Of a DNA stretch of 64,000 bases, positions 57,330-64,000 are shown one piece after another. The notes under the pieces are model-generated. The model ran no database searches and was not told the origin of the DNA. It saw nothing but the letters and a program-made list of their open reading frames with translations. The translations under genes were made by a program, and so were the position numbers. The stretch spans positions 124,001-188,000 of the forward strand of contig NZ_SMNQ01000005.1 in NCBI RefSeq assembly GCF_004353505.1, read 5' to 3'. Source of the stretch: Streptomyces sp. WAC05374 (GTDB lineage Bacteria > Actinomycetota > Actinomycetes > Streptomycetales > Streptomycetaceae). Within the stretch, counting starts at the first letter, position 1. Each line of letters opens with the position of its first letter.

Positions 57330-58346
57330 ATGACCGCCTCCCTCCCCACCCGCCCCCTCGGCACAACCGGCCCCCAGGTGTCCGCCCTCGGCCTTGGCTG
57401 CATGGGCATGTCCGCCCTGTACGGCCAGGCCGACCGCACCGAGTCGATCGCCACCCTCCACGCCGCCCTCGACGCGGGCGTCACCCTGCTCGACACCGGC
57501 GACTTCTACGGCATGGGCCACAACGAGCTGCTGATCAACGAGGCCCTCCGCACGGCCCCGGCCGCCGCCCGCGACCGGGCGCTCATCAGCGTGAAGTTCG
57601 GCGCCCTGCGCACCGTCGAGGGTGGCTTCACCGGCTACGACGGACGCCCGGCGGCGGTGCGGAACTTCGCCGCGTACTCGCTCCAGCGCCTGGGCACCGA
57701 CCACATCGACATCTACCGGATCGCCCGCGTCGACCCGGACGTGCCGATCGAGGAGACGGTCGGTGCCATCGCCGAGCTGGCCGAGGCCGGCCACGTACGC
57801 CACATCGGCCTGTCCGAGGTCGGGGCCGACACCCTGCGCCGGGCGGCCGCCGTCGCCCCGATCGCCGACCTCCAGATCGAGTACTCGCTGGTCTCGCGCG
57901 GGATCGAGGACGAGATCCTGCCCACCGCCCGCGAACTGGGCATCGGCGTCACGGCGTACGGGGTGCTCTCCCGCGGCCTGATCAGCGGGCACTTCTCCCG
58001 CGACCGGGCGCTTGCCCCCGGCGACTTCCGGAGCATGAGCCCGCGCTTCCAGGGCGACAACCTGCACCGCAACCTGGACCTGGTGGACCGGCTGCGCAAG
58101 GTCGCCGAGCAGCAGGGCGTCACCGTCGCCCAGACCGCCATCGCCTGGGTGCTCGCCCAGGGCGACGACATCGTGCCGCTCATCGGCGCCCGCCGCCGCG
58201 ACCGGCTGGCCGAGGCGCTCGGCGCCCTGGACGTCACCCTCACCGCCGAGGACCTCGCCGCCATCGAGGCGGCCGTCCCGGCGGGCGCGGCCGCCGGCGA
58301 GCGCTACCCGGCGGCCCAGATGGCGCACCTGGACAGCGAACGCTGA
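57330..58346 (+). CDS. Aldo/keto reductase (AKR12/13-like)
   Basis: The 338-residue barrel enzyme has LGLGCMGMSALYG, the catalytic Asp and Tyr in LDTGDFYGMGHNE, Lys in LISVKFG, YSLQRLGTDHIDIYRIARVDP, and the NADPH-binding end LIGARRRDRLAEALGALDV. It reduces aldehydes or ketones. In GDFYG the usual ADxYG Ala is Gly. GGAGCACC precedes the ATG. It forms an operon with tetR 32 bp downstream and is controlled by the 38-bp inverted repeat. Confidence 0.93.
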   Translation: MTASLPTRPLGTTGPQVSALGLGCMGMSALYGQADRTESIATLHAALDAGVTLLDTGDFYGMGHNELLINEALRTAPAAARDRALISVKFGALRTVEGGFTGYDGRPAAVRNFAAYSLQRLGTDHIDIYRIARVDPDVPIEETVGAIAELAEAGHVRHIGLSEVGADTLRRAAAVAPIADLQIEYSLVSRGIEDEILPTARELGIGVTAYGVLSRGLISGHFSRDRALAPGDFRSMSPRFQGDNLHRNLDLVDRLRKVAEQQGVTVAQTAIAWVLAQGDDIVPLIGARRRDRLAEALGALDVTLTAEDLAAIEAAVPAGAAAGERYPAAQMAHLDSER

Positions 58347-58378
58347 CCCCCCGCCCGGCCGGGGTACCTTCACTGTTC

Positions 58379-58966
58379 ATGAGCACCGACGCCCTGACCC
58401 CCGACCGCATCCTCGAAGCCACCGAGGAGGTGCTGCGCCGTTACGGCCCGGCCAAGGCGACGGTGGTCGACGTGGCACGCGCCCTCGGTGTCAGTCACGG
58501 CAGCGTCTACCGCCACTTCCGCACCAAGGCGGCGCTCCGCGAGGCGGTCACCGAACGCTGGCTGGAGCGGGCGGTGACCGAGCTGGCCCCGTTCGCCGAC
58601 GGGCCGGGCCCCGCCGCGCGGCGGCTCACCGACTGGCTGTCGACGCTCTTCGCGGCCAAGCGCCGCAAGGCGGGCGGCGACCCGGAGCTGTTCGCCACGT
58701 ACGAGGTGCTGATCGGCGAGAGCAGCGCGGTGGTGGCGCGGCACGTGGACCACCTGGTCGGGCAGCTCGCGCGGATCATCGAGGACGGGCACCGGCAGGG
58801 CGAGTTCGCCGCACCGGAGGCCGACTGGACGACCACGGCCCGCGCGGTGTTCGACGCCACGGACCGGTTCCACGACCCCGTGCACGCCGCCGACTGGACG
58901 GACCCGGGCATCGACGCGGCCTTCGACGCCGTGGTCGCCCTGCTCCTGCGCGGCCTGCGCGCCTGA
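58379..58966 (+). CDS. TetR-family regulator of the aldo/keto reductase operon
   Basis: The 195-residue protein starts MSTDALTPDRILEATEEVLRR and has the DNA-binding helices TVVDVARALGVSHGSVYRHFRTKAALREAV, then a C-terminal ligand domain of the TetR_C type. It is the second gene of the operon. It is predicted to bind 57245-57282 and so to repress the operon including itself. A terminator follows 18 bp after the stop. Confidence 0.9.
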   Translation: MSTDALTPDRILEATEEVLRRYGPAKATVVDVARALGVSHGSVYRHFRTKAALREAVTERWLERAVTELAPFADGPGPAARRLTDWLSTLFAAKRRKAGGDPELFATYEVLIGESSAVVARHVDHLVGQLARIIEDGHRQGEFAAPEADWTTTARAVFDATDRFHDPVHAADWTDPGIDAAFDAVVALLLRGLRA

Positions 58967-58983
58967 TCCCCCGGGGCAGGCGA

Positions 58984-59019
58984 AAGCCCCCGGTTCCTCA
59001 TCGGATGAACCGGGGGCTT
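58984..59019. terminator. Bidirectional terminator between tetR and glyS
   Basis: A 13-bp perfect stem AAGCCCCCGGTTC/GAACCGGGGGCTT with a 10-nt loop lies between the two convergent genes; A and T residues flank it on both sides. Confidence 0.88.
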
Positions 59020-59038
59020 CGCGCATCCGCGTGAGGCG

Positions 59039-60421
59039 TCAGCAGCCCAGCAGGCGGCTGCCCAGGTAGCCCTGGATCTGGTCCAGGGAGACGCGCTCCT
59101 GCTTCATGGTGTCGCGCTCGCGCACGGTCACCGCGTTGTCGTCGAGCGTGTCGAAGTCGACCGTGACGCAGAACGGCGTACCGATCTCGTCCTGGCGGCG
59201 GTAGCGGCGGCCGATGGCGCCCGCGTCGTCGAACTCGATGTTCCAGTTCTGGCGCAGGTCGGCGGCGAGGCCCTTGGCCTTCGGCGAGAGCTGCGCGTTG
59301 CGGGACAGCGGCAGCACCGCGACCTTGACCGGGGCCAGGCGCGGGTCGAGGCGCATCACGGTGCGCTTCTCCATCACGCCCTTGGCGTTCGGCGCCTCGT
59401 CCTCGTTGTACGCGTCGAGCAGGAACGCCAGCATCGTGCGGCCGACACCGGCGGCCGGCTCGATGACGTACGGCGTCCAGCGCTCGCCGGCCTCCTGGTC
59501 GAAGTACGACAGGTCCGTGCCGGACGCCTTGGAGTGCGCCGTCAGGTCGTAGTCGGTGCGGTTGGCGACGCCCTCGAGCTCGCCCCACTCGCTGCCGCCG
59601 AACTGGAAGCGGTACTCGATGTCGGCGGTGCGCTTGGAGTAGTGGGAGAGCTTCTCCTTGGGGTGCTCGTACCAGCGCATGTTCTCCTCACGGAGACCAA
59701 GGCCGCGGTACCAGTTCCACCGCTGCTCCATCCAGTATTCCTGCCACTGCTCGTCCTCGCCCGGCTTGACGAAGAACTCCATCTCCATCTGCTCGAACTC
59801 ACGCGTGCGGAAGATGAAGTTGCCCGGAGTGATCTCGTTCCGGAAGGACTTGCCCATCTGCGCGATGCCGAACGGCGGCTTCTTGCGCGCGGACTGGTGC
59901 ACCTGCGCGAAGTTGGTGAAGATGCCCTGGGCGGTCTCGGGACGCAGGTAGGCGACGGAGCCGGAGTCCTGGGTCGGGCCGAGGTGCGTGGAGAGCAGGC
60001 CCGAGAACTGCTTGGGCTCGGTGAAGGTGCCCTTGTTGCCGCAGTTGGGGCAGCCCAGGTCCTTCAGGCCGTTCTCGGGGAGGCGGCCGTGCTTCTCCTC
60101 GTACGCCTCCTCCAGGTGGTCCGCGCGGAACCGCTTGTGGCAGGAGGTGCACTCGGTGAGCGGGTCGGTGAAGGTGGCGACGTGACCGGAGGCCTCCCAG
60201 ACCTCCGGGGCCAGGATCACCGAAGAGTCGATACCGACGACGTCCTCGCGCGAGGTGACCATGTAGCGCCACCACTGGCGCTTGATGTTCTCCTTGAGCT
60301 CGACACCCAGCGGCCCGTAGTCCCAGGCGGCCCGCTGACCGCCGTAGATCTCGCTGCACGGGTAGACGAAGCCACGGCGCTTGCTCAGGTTGACGATCGT
60401 GTCGATCTTGTCGGCGGCCAC
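59039..60421 (-). CDS. glyS: Glycyl-tRNA synthetase (alpha2 type)
   Basis: The class II synthetase of 460 residues charges tRNA-Gly. Motifs visible: [24 protein letters not shown] (N-terminal glycine-enzyme signature), [27 protein letters not shown] (motif 2), [11 protein letters not shown], and [14 protein letters not shown] (motif 3), then an anticodon-binding domain (from about 360, [11 protein letters not shown]). Zinc-type cysteines CTSC and CPNCG are in the insertion. ATG at 60421; there is no T-box leader. Confidence 0.97.
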   Translation of the reverse strand: MAADKIDTIVNLSKRRGFVYPCSEIYGGQRAAWDYGPLGVELKENIKRQWWRYMVTSREDVVGIDSSVILAPEVWEASGHVATFTDPLTECTSCHKRFRADHLEEAYEEKHGRLPENGLKDLGCPNCGNKGTFTEPKQFSGLLSTHLGPTQDSGSVAYLRPETAQGIFTNFAQVHQSARKKPPFGIAQMGKSFRNEITPGNFIFRTREFEQMEMEFFVKPGEDEQWQEYWMEQRWNWYRGLGLREENMRWYEHPKEKLSHYSKRTADIEYRFQFGGSEWGELEGVANRTDYDLTAHSKASGTDLSYFDQEAGERWTPYVIEPAAGVGRTMLAFLLDAYNEDEAPNAKGVMEKRTVMRLDPRLAPVKVAVLPLSRNAQLSPKAKGLAADLRQNWNIEFDDAGAIGRRYRRQDEIGTPFCVTVDFDTLDDNAVTVRERDTMKQERVSLDQIQGYLGSRLLGC

Positions 60422-60528
60422 TGTGCTCTCTTCATAACGACGATGGCGAACGGCGAATGCTTCAGGTTACCGGCGCGCGCACCCCCGGGATCAAATCGGT
60501 GGGTGGCCGGGGCCACTTACCCTCTTTG

Positions 60529-60566
60529 TTGACAATCGTTTCCACTTTTGTTGAAAATGAATCCCA
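60529..60566 (+). promoter_or_regulatory. znuA promoter with two Zur boxes
   Basis: Two 15-bp Zur-like boxes (TGACAATCGTTTCCA at 60530-60544 and TGAAAATGAATCCCA at 60552-60566) cover the promoter. TTGACA (60529-60534) is the -35 and GAAAAT (60553-60558) the -10, with 18 bp between. Transcription would begin within 1-2 nt of the ATG at 60566. Confidence 0.75.
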
Positions 60567-61558
60567 TGAACGTACGACGCCTCATACCCACCACCGCCGT
60601 CGCCGGAGCCGTGGCCCTCGGCCTGGTCACCCTCTCCGCCTGCGGCGGATCCGCCGGCTCCGCCTCGGGCGGCGGCGACGGCAAGCTGGACGTGGTGGCG
60701 TCGTTCTACCCCATGCAGTTCCTGGCCGAGCGGATCGGCGGCGAGCACGTCTCCGTCACCACCCTCACCAAGCCGGGCGTCGAGCCGCACGACCTGGAGC
60801 TCAAGCCGAAGCAGATCGGCGAGCTCGGTGAAGCGGACTACATCCTCTACCTCAAGGGCATCCAGCCCGCCGTCGACGACGCGATCACGCAGGCGGCCGT
60901 CAAGAACACGGTAGACGCCGCCACCCTCACCACGCTGGAGAAGCACGGCACCGGGGCCGGCCACGCCCACGAGGGCGAGGAGCACGGCCACGAGGCCGAG
61001 GAGCAGGGCCACGAGGAGCACGAGGGCGAGGAGGCCGGGGCCGACCCGCACATCTGGCTCGACCCGGTGAAGTACGCCGAGGTCGCCAAGGGCGTCGGCG
61101 CATCCCTGGAGAAGGCCGACCCCGACCACGCGGCCGACTACGAGAAGAACACCGCCGAGCTGGTGAAGAGCCTCGACGCCCTCCACGCGAAGTTCGAGAC
61201 GGGCCTGAAGAACACCGCGACCCGGACCTTCATCACCACCCACTCCGCCTTCGGCTACCTCGCCGAGCGGTACCACCTGGACCAGGAGGGCATCTCCGGC
61301 ATGGACCCCGAGTCCGAGCCGAGCCCCGCCCGGATCAAGGAACTCCAGGACACCGCCAAGAAGGAAAAGGTCAGCACCGTCTTCTTCGAGACCCTCGCCA
61401 GCGACAAGACCGCGAAGACCCTCGCCAAGGACACCGGCCTCAAGACGGACGTCCTGGACCCGCTGGAGGGAATCACGGACAAGTCCAGGGGCGCTGACTA
61501 CATCGAGGTCATGGAGTCCAACCTGGCCGCGCTCGAGAAGGCCCTCGGCGCCAAGTGA
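60566..61558 (+). CDS. znuA: Zinc ABC transporter substrate-binding lipoprotein
   Basis: The 330-residue protein has a lipoprotein signal (lipobox LSAC, Cys 26) and a ZnuA/TroA fold: VVASFYPMQFLAERIGGEHV, GVEPHDLELKP with a zinc-binding His, and HIWLDP. TFITTHSAFGYLAERY and ISGMDPESEPSPARIKEL also fit. A His/Glu-rich loop (about 132-157) marks zinc proteins. Zinc depletion should induce it via the Zur boxes. ATG 60566 fits a leaderless message; 60557 and 60548 are alternative in-frame starts without a ribosome binding site. Confidence 0.93.
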   Translation: MNVRRLIPTTAVAGAVALGLVTLSACGGSAGSASGGGDGKLDVVASFYPMQFLAERIGGEHVSVTTLTKPGVEPHDLELKPKQIGELGEADYILYLKGIQPAVDDAITQAAVKNTVDAATLTTLEKHGTGAGHAHEGEEHGHEAEEQGHEEHEGEEAGADPHIWLDPVKYAEVAKGVGASLEKADPDHAADYEKNTAELVKSLDALHAKFETGLKNTATRTFITTHSAFGYLAERYHLDQEGISGMDPESEPSPARIKELQDTAKKEKVSTVFFETLASDKTAKTLAKDTGLKTDVLDPLEGITDKSRGADYIEVMESNLAALEKALGAK

Positions 61559-61587
61559 AAGACCCCCACGCAACGGGAGGCAGTGAC

Positions 61588-62355
61588 GTGAGCAGCAGCG
61601 AACCCGTCATATCCGTCCGCTCGGCCACCGCCTCGCTCGGCTCGCGCCCCGTGCTGCGCGGCATCGACCTCACCGTCCGCCACGGTGAGGTCGTCGCGCT
61701 GCTCGGCGCGAACGGGTCGGGCAAGTCCACCGCCGTACGGTCGGTGATCGGCCAGGTCCCGCTCACGGGCGGGTCCGTCTCCCTGTTCGGCACGGAGCTG
61801 AAGCGGTTCCGCGCGTGGGCGCGCGTGGGCTACGTACCCCAGCGCACGACCGCCGCGAGCGGGGTGCCCGCGACGGTCCGCGAGGTCGTCTCCTCGGGGC
61901 GCCTGTCCCGTACGAAGCTGAGGTGGCCCTCCAAGGCGGACAGGGCGGCCGTGCAGCGGGCCATCGAGCTGGTCGGGCTCGCCGACCGCGCCAAGGACTC
62001 CGTGAGCGCCCTGTCCGGCGGCCAGCACCAGCGGGTGCTGATCGCCCGGGCCCTCGCCGCCGACCCCGAGCTGCTGATCATGGACGAGCCGATGGCGGGC
62101 GTCGACCTGGGCAGCCAGGAGATCCTCGCCTCGACGCTGCGCGCGAAGGTCGCGGACGGGGCGACCGTGCTGCTGGTCCTGCACGAGCTGGGCCCGCTGG
62201 AGCCGCTGATCGACCGCGCGATCGTCCTGCGCGACGGCTGCGTCGTCCACGACGGGCCACCGCCCCGGGCCGTCGGCCAGCACGCGCTGCCCGGCCACGA
62301 CCACGTACATCCGCACGCGGCCGACGAGCCGCTCCGCACGGGACTGCTGACCTGA
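61588..62355 (+). CDS. znuC: Zinc ABC transporter ATP-binding protein
   Basis: The 255-residue ATPase has Walker A LLGANGSGKST, Q loop YVPQRTTAASGVPATVREVV, signature ALSGGQHQRVLIARALA and Walker B LLIMDEPMAGVD. The C-terminal His-rich tail (GHDHVHPHA) fits zinc. I chose GTG 61588 because GGGAGG lies 7 nt upstream; the frame extends to a GTG at 61555 that overlaps the znuA stop. It is the second gene of the operon. Confidence 0.92.
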   Translation: MSSSEPVISVRSATASLGSRPVLRGIDLTVRHGEVVALLGANGSGKSTAVRSVIGQVPLTGGSVSLFGTELKRFRAWARVGYVPQRTTAASGVPATVREVVSSGRLSRTKLRWPSKADRAAVQRAIELVGLADRAKDSVSALSGGQHQRVLIARALAADPELLIMDEPMAGVDLGSQEILASTLRAKVADGATVLLVLHELGPLEPLIDRAIVLRDGCVVHDGPPPRAVGQHALPGHDHVHPHAADEPLRTGLLT

Positions 62356-62356
62356 C

Positions 62357-63265
62357 ATGGAAATCCTCCAGCTCGCCTTCATGCAGCGCGCGCTGCTCGC
62401 GGCCGTCCTGGTCGGCATCACCGCCCCGGCGGTGGGCATCTACCTGGTCCAGCGCCGGCAGGCCCTGATGGGCGACGGCATCGGGCACGTGGCCATGACC
62501 GGTGTCGGCCTGGGCTTCCTGCTGTCCACCAACCCGGTGTGGATGGCGGCGGCCGTCTCCATCGCGGGCGCCATCGCCATGGAGCTGATCCGGGCGTACG
62601 GGCGCACGCGCGGCGACATCGCGCTCGCGCTGCTCTTCTACGGCGGCATGGCCGGCGGCGTCATGCTGATCAACCTGTCGCCGACGGGCTCCAACGCGAA
62701 CCTGAACTCCTACCTCTTCGGCTCCCTGTCGACGGTGTCCGGGGAGGACGTCACCGCCATCTGCGTCCTGGCGGCGTTCGTGATCCTTGTCACGCTGGGG
62801 CTGCGGCGCCAGTTGTTCGCGGTCAGCCAGGACGAGGAGTTCGCACGGGTCACCGGCGTGCCGGTGCGGGCGCTGAACCTGCTGATCGCGGTCACCGCCG
62901 CCGTGACCGTCACGGTCGCCATGCGGGTCGTGGGCCTGCTGCTGGTCAGCGCGCTGATGGTGGTGCCGGTCGCGGCGGCGCAGCAGCTCGCGCGGAGCTT
63001 CCGGATGACGTTCGGTCTCGCGGTGCTGATCGGTACGGGGGTGACGCTGGCCGGGACGGCCACCTCGTACTACCAGGACGTGCCGCCGGGCGCGACGATC
63101 GTGCTGCTGGCCATCGCGGTGTTCGTGGTACTGACGGCCCTGGCCGCGCCCCTGGCCCGGCGCCGTGCCACGGCCGCCGAGGCCCCGGCGGCGGAGGGCT
63201 GCGACGTGGCCGTCACCGGCGCCGGGGGCGGTACGGAGGACGACGTCCGGGTCGGGAAGGCCTGA
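62357..63265 (+). CDS. znuB: Zinc ABC transporter permease
   Basis: The 302-residue protein has 8-9 helices of the ABC-3 permease family. Motifs include AVGIYLVQRRQALMGDGIGHVAMTGVGLGFLL, LFYGGMAGGVML, LFGSLSTVSGEDV, SQDEEFARVTGVPVRALNLL and VVPVAAAQQLARSF. It begins 1 bp after the znuC stop. The C-terminal 20 residues are variable and polar. Zur follows 82 bp downstream. Confidence 0.93.
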   Translation: MEILQLAFMQRALLAAVLVGITAPAVGIYLVQRRQALMGDGIGHVAMTGVGLGFLLSTNPVWMAAAVSIAGAIAMELIRAYGRTRGDIALALLFYGGMAGGVMLINLSPTGSNANLNSYLFGSLSTVSGEDVTAICVLAAFVILVTLGLRRQLFAVSQDEEFARVTGVPVRALNLLIAVTAAVTVTVAMRVVGLLLVSALMVVPVAAAQQLARSFRMTFGLAVLIGTGVTLAGTATSYYQDVPPGATIVLLAIAVFVVLTALAAPLARRRATAAEAPAAEGCDVAVTGAGGGTEDDVRVGKA

Positions 63266-63347
63266 CGTGGGCTGCCGGGCCCCTCGGTGGGGCCTGGCAG
63301 AATGGCCCGACGTACATGTGAGCGGGCCGAGTGTTGAGGAGGCACCT

Positions 63348-63761
63348 GTGGCGATGGCTGGAACCCCCGGCGTGCGCGGCCGGTCGACCCGGCAGCGAGC
63401 TGCCGTGTCGGCGGCGCTGAACGAGGTGGACGAGTTCCGCAGCGCGCAGGAGCTGCACGACATGCTCAAGCACCGCGGCGACTCGGTGGGCCTGACGACG
63501 GTCTACCGCACTCTCCAGTCCCTCGCCGACGCCGGCGAGGTGGACGTCCTGCGCACCAGCGACGGCGAGGCGGTCTACCGCCGCTGCTCGTCCGGTGAGC
63601 ACCACCACCACCTGGTGTGCCGCGTGTGCGGCAAGGCGGTGGAGGTCGAGGGCCCGGCGGTGGAGCAGTGGGCCGAGACGATCGCGGCCGAGCACGGCTT
63701 CGTGAACGTGGCGCACACGGTCGAGGTCTTCGGTACGTGCGCGGAGTGCGCCGCCAAGTAG
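63348..63761 (+). CDS. zur: Zinc-uptake regulator Zur (Fur family)
   Basis: The 137-residue Fur-type protein has a winged helix (RGRSTRQRAAVSAALNEVDEFRSAQELHDMLK, GLTTVYRTLQSLADAG) and zinc ligands: HHHHLVCRVCG and CAECAAK. In the zinc-bound form it represses znuACB. GTG 63348 stands 5 nt after GAGGAGG. It lies in the same orientation as the transporter, and a strong terminator follows. The gene order znuA-znuC-znuB-zur agrees with what I remember of S. coelicolor SCO2505-2508. Confidence 0.94.
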   Translation: MAMAGTPGVRGRSTRQRAAVSAALNEVDEFRSAQELHDMLKHRGDSVGLTTVYRTLQSLADAGEVDVLRTSDGEAVYRRCSSGEHHHHLVCRVCGKAVEVEGPAVEQWAETIAAEHGFVNVAHTVEVFGTCAECAAK

Positions 63762-63767
63762 GCACGC

Positions 63768-63811
63768 GAAAAGGGGCCCGCACCGGATGCGTCCGGTGCG
63801 GGCCCCTTTTC
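63768..63811. terminator. Terminator after zur, 20-bp stem
   Basis: Two 20-nt arms (63768-63787 and 63792-63811) match perfectly around TGCG. The ends carry A and T tracts, so it can act for both zur and the convergent YcxB gene. Confidence 0.93.
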
Positions 63812-63820
63812 GCACAGGCC

Positions 63821-64000
63821 CTACAGGCGGGTGATGTTGCGGTCCAGGATCGCCCGCAGCCGGTCGGTGCCCCCCGGGTCGGATATGCCCCGCTTGGGCA
63901 GGAAGGCGATGCCCACCCCGTGCCGGTCGCCCGACAGCAGCACGAACAGGTCGTCGGTCTCGGTGTACCGGGGCAGGGCGCCCCAGCGGTAGGTCATGTC
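63821..64000 (-). CDS. YcxB-family protein, C-terminal 59 residues only
   Basis: The frame enters from the right edge and ends at TAG 63821. Visible: TYRWGALPRYTETDDLFVLL, then GIAFLPKRGISD and LRAILDRNITRL. A beta-rich region with FLPKR..L and a final helix (RL..IL...) is typical of YcxB-like C-terminal domains in membrane proteins of unknown function. The N-terminal two-thirds, with any membrane helices, lie outside the window. Confidence 0.65.
   Translation of the reverse strand, partial: DMTYRWGALPRYTETDDLFVLLSGDRHGVGIAFLPKRGISDPGGTDRLRAILDRNITRL

Noticed and set aside
59039..60528. T-box or other riboswitch upstream of glyS
   Set aside because: The 100-bp leader has no T-box sequence and no terminator/antiterminator pair.

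Overview
The window is a high-GC chromosomal segment from a Streptomyces-like actinomycete. The evidence is strong third-position GC bias, many GTG starts with GGAGG-type ribosome binding sites, and marker genes typical of that genus: an Mbl-type MreB paralogue, the sigma factor HrdA, an SCO2400-family zinc-ribbon protein, a class F sortase, DUF6243 and Zur with its zinc transporter. The gene order agrees with what I remember of the S. coelicolor SCO2444-SCO2508 core region. That is memory, not a search. I see no prophage, intact IS, CRISPR array or biosynthetic cluster.

Layout. 1-4.8 kb: partial PLP-dependent decarboxylase-like gene, LysE exporter, EI24 membrane protein, an Ohr/OsmC peroxidase, a zinc-independent dehydrogenase and a divergent MarR regulator. 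4.9-12 kb: SCO2400-family protein, Mbl-like actin homologue, a GAF histidine kinase that has lost its ATP-binding lid, and the malonyl-CoA synthetase matB overlapping a fused carboxyltransferase. 12-16.4 kb: an inverted pair of structured intergenic repeats, ohrR/ohr around a 30-bp palindrome, a UPF0114-IstB fusion, a VOC protein, a propeller-like remnant and three tRNA genes. 16.5-28.3 kb: FGGY kinase, heterodimeric ABC exporter, hrdA, dnaG, FAD reductase and dgt.

28.3-44.7 kb carries nitrogen and redox functions: a sirohydrochlorin chelatase (siroheme supply), an aquaporin-like channel, a SanA-like protein, nasA, GGCT and cutA, a SoxR-box-controlled FMN reductase, a class F sortase with a His-rich surface protein, a TSUP exporter, a three-gene two-component operon, and the nas reductase-nirB-nirD operon. 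nasA and the nir operon share an upstream motif at identical distance from the start codon. nasA (nitrate reductase), nirBD (nitrite reductase), the FAD protein (electron transfer) and the chelatase (siroheme) form one assimilation pathway split over two loci.

44.7-64 kb: TetR/SDR pair with a shared operator, VOC and DUF4287 proteins, a Tat-exported DUF839 protein, a DUF5937/ArsR regulator, ppdK with stacked downstream hairpins, dusB, an MFS exporter followed by a small-gene cassette between 90-bp direct repeats, DUF6243, an aldo/keto reductase-TetR operon behind a 38-bp inverted repeat, glyS, and znuACB-zur with two Zur boxes over an apparently leaderless promoter. The window ends inside a YcxB-family gene.
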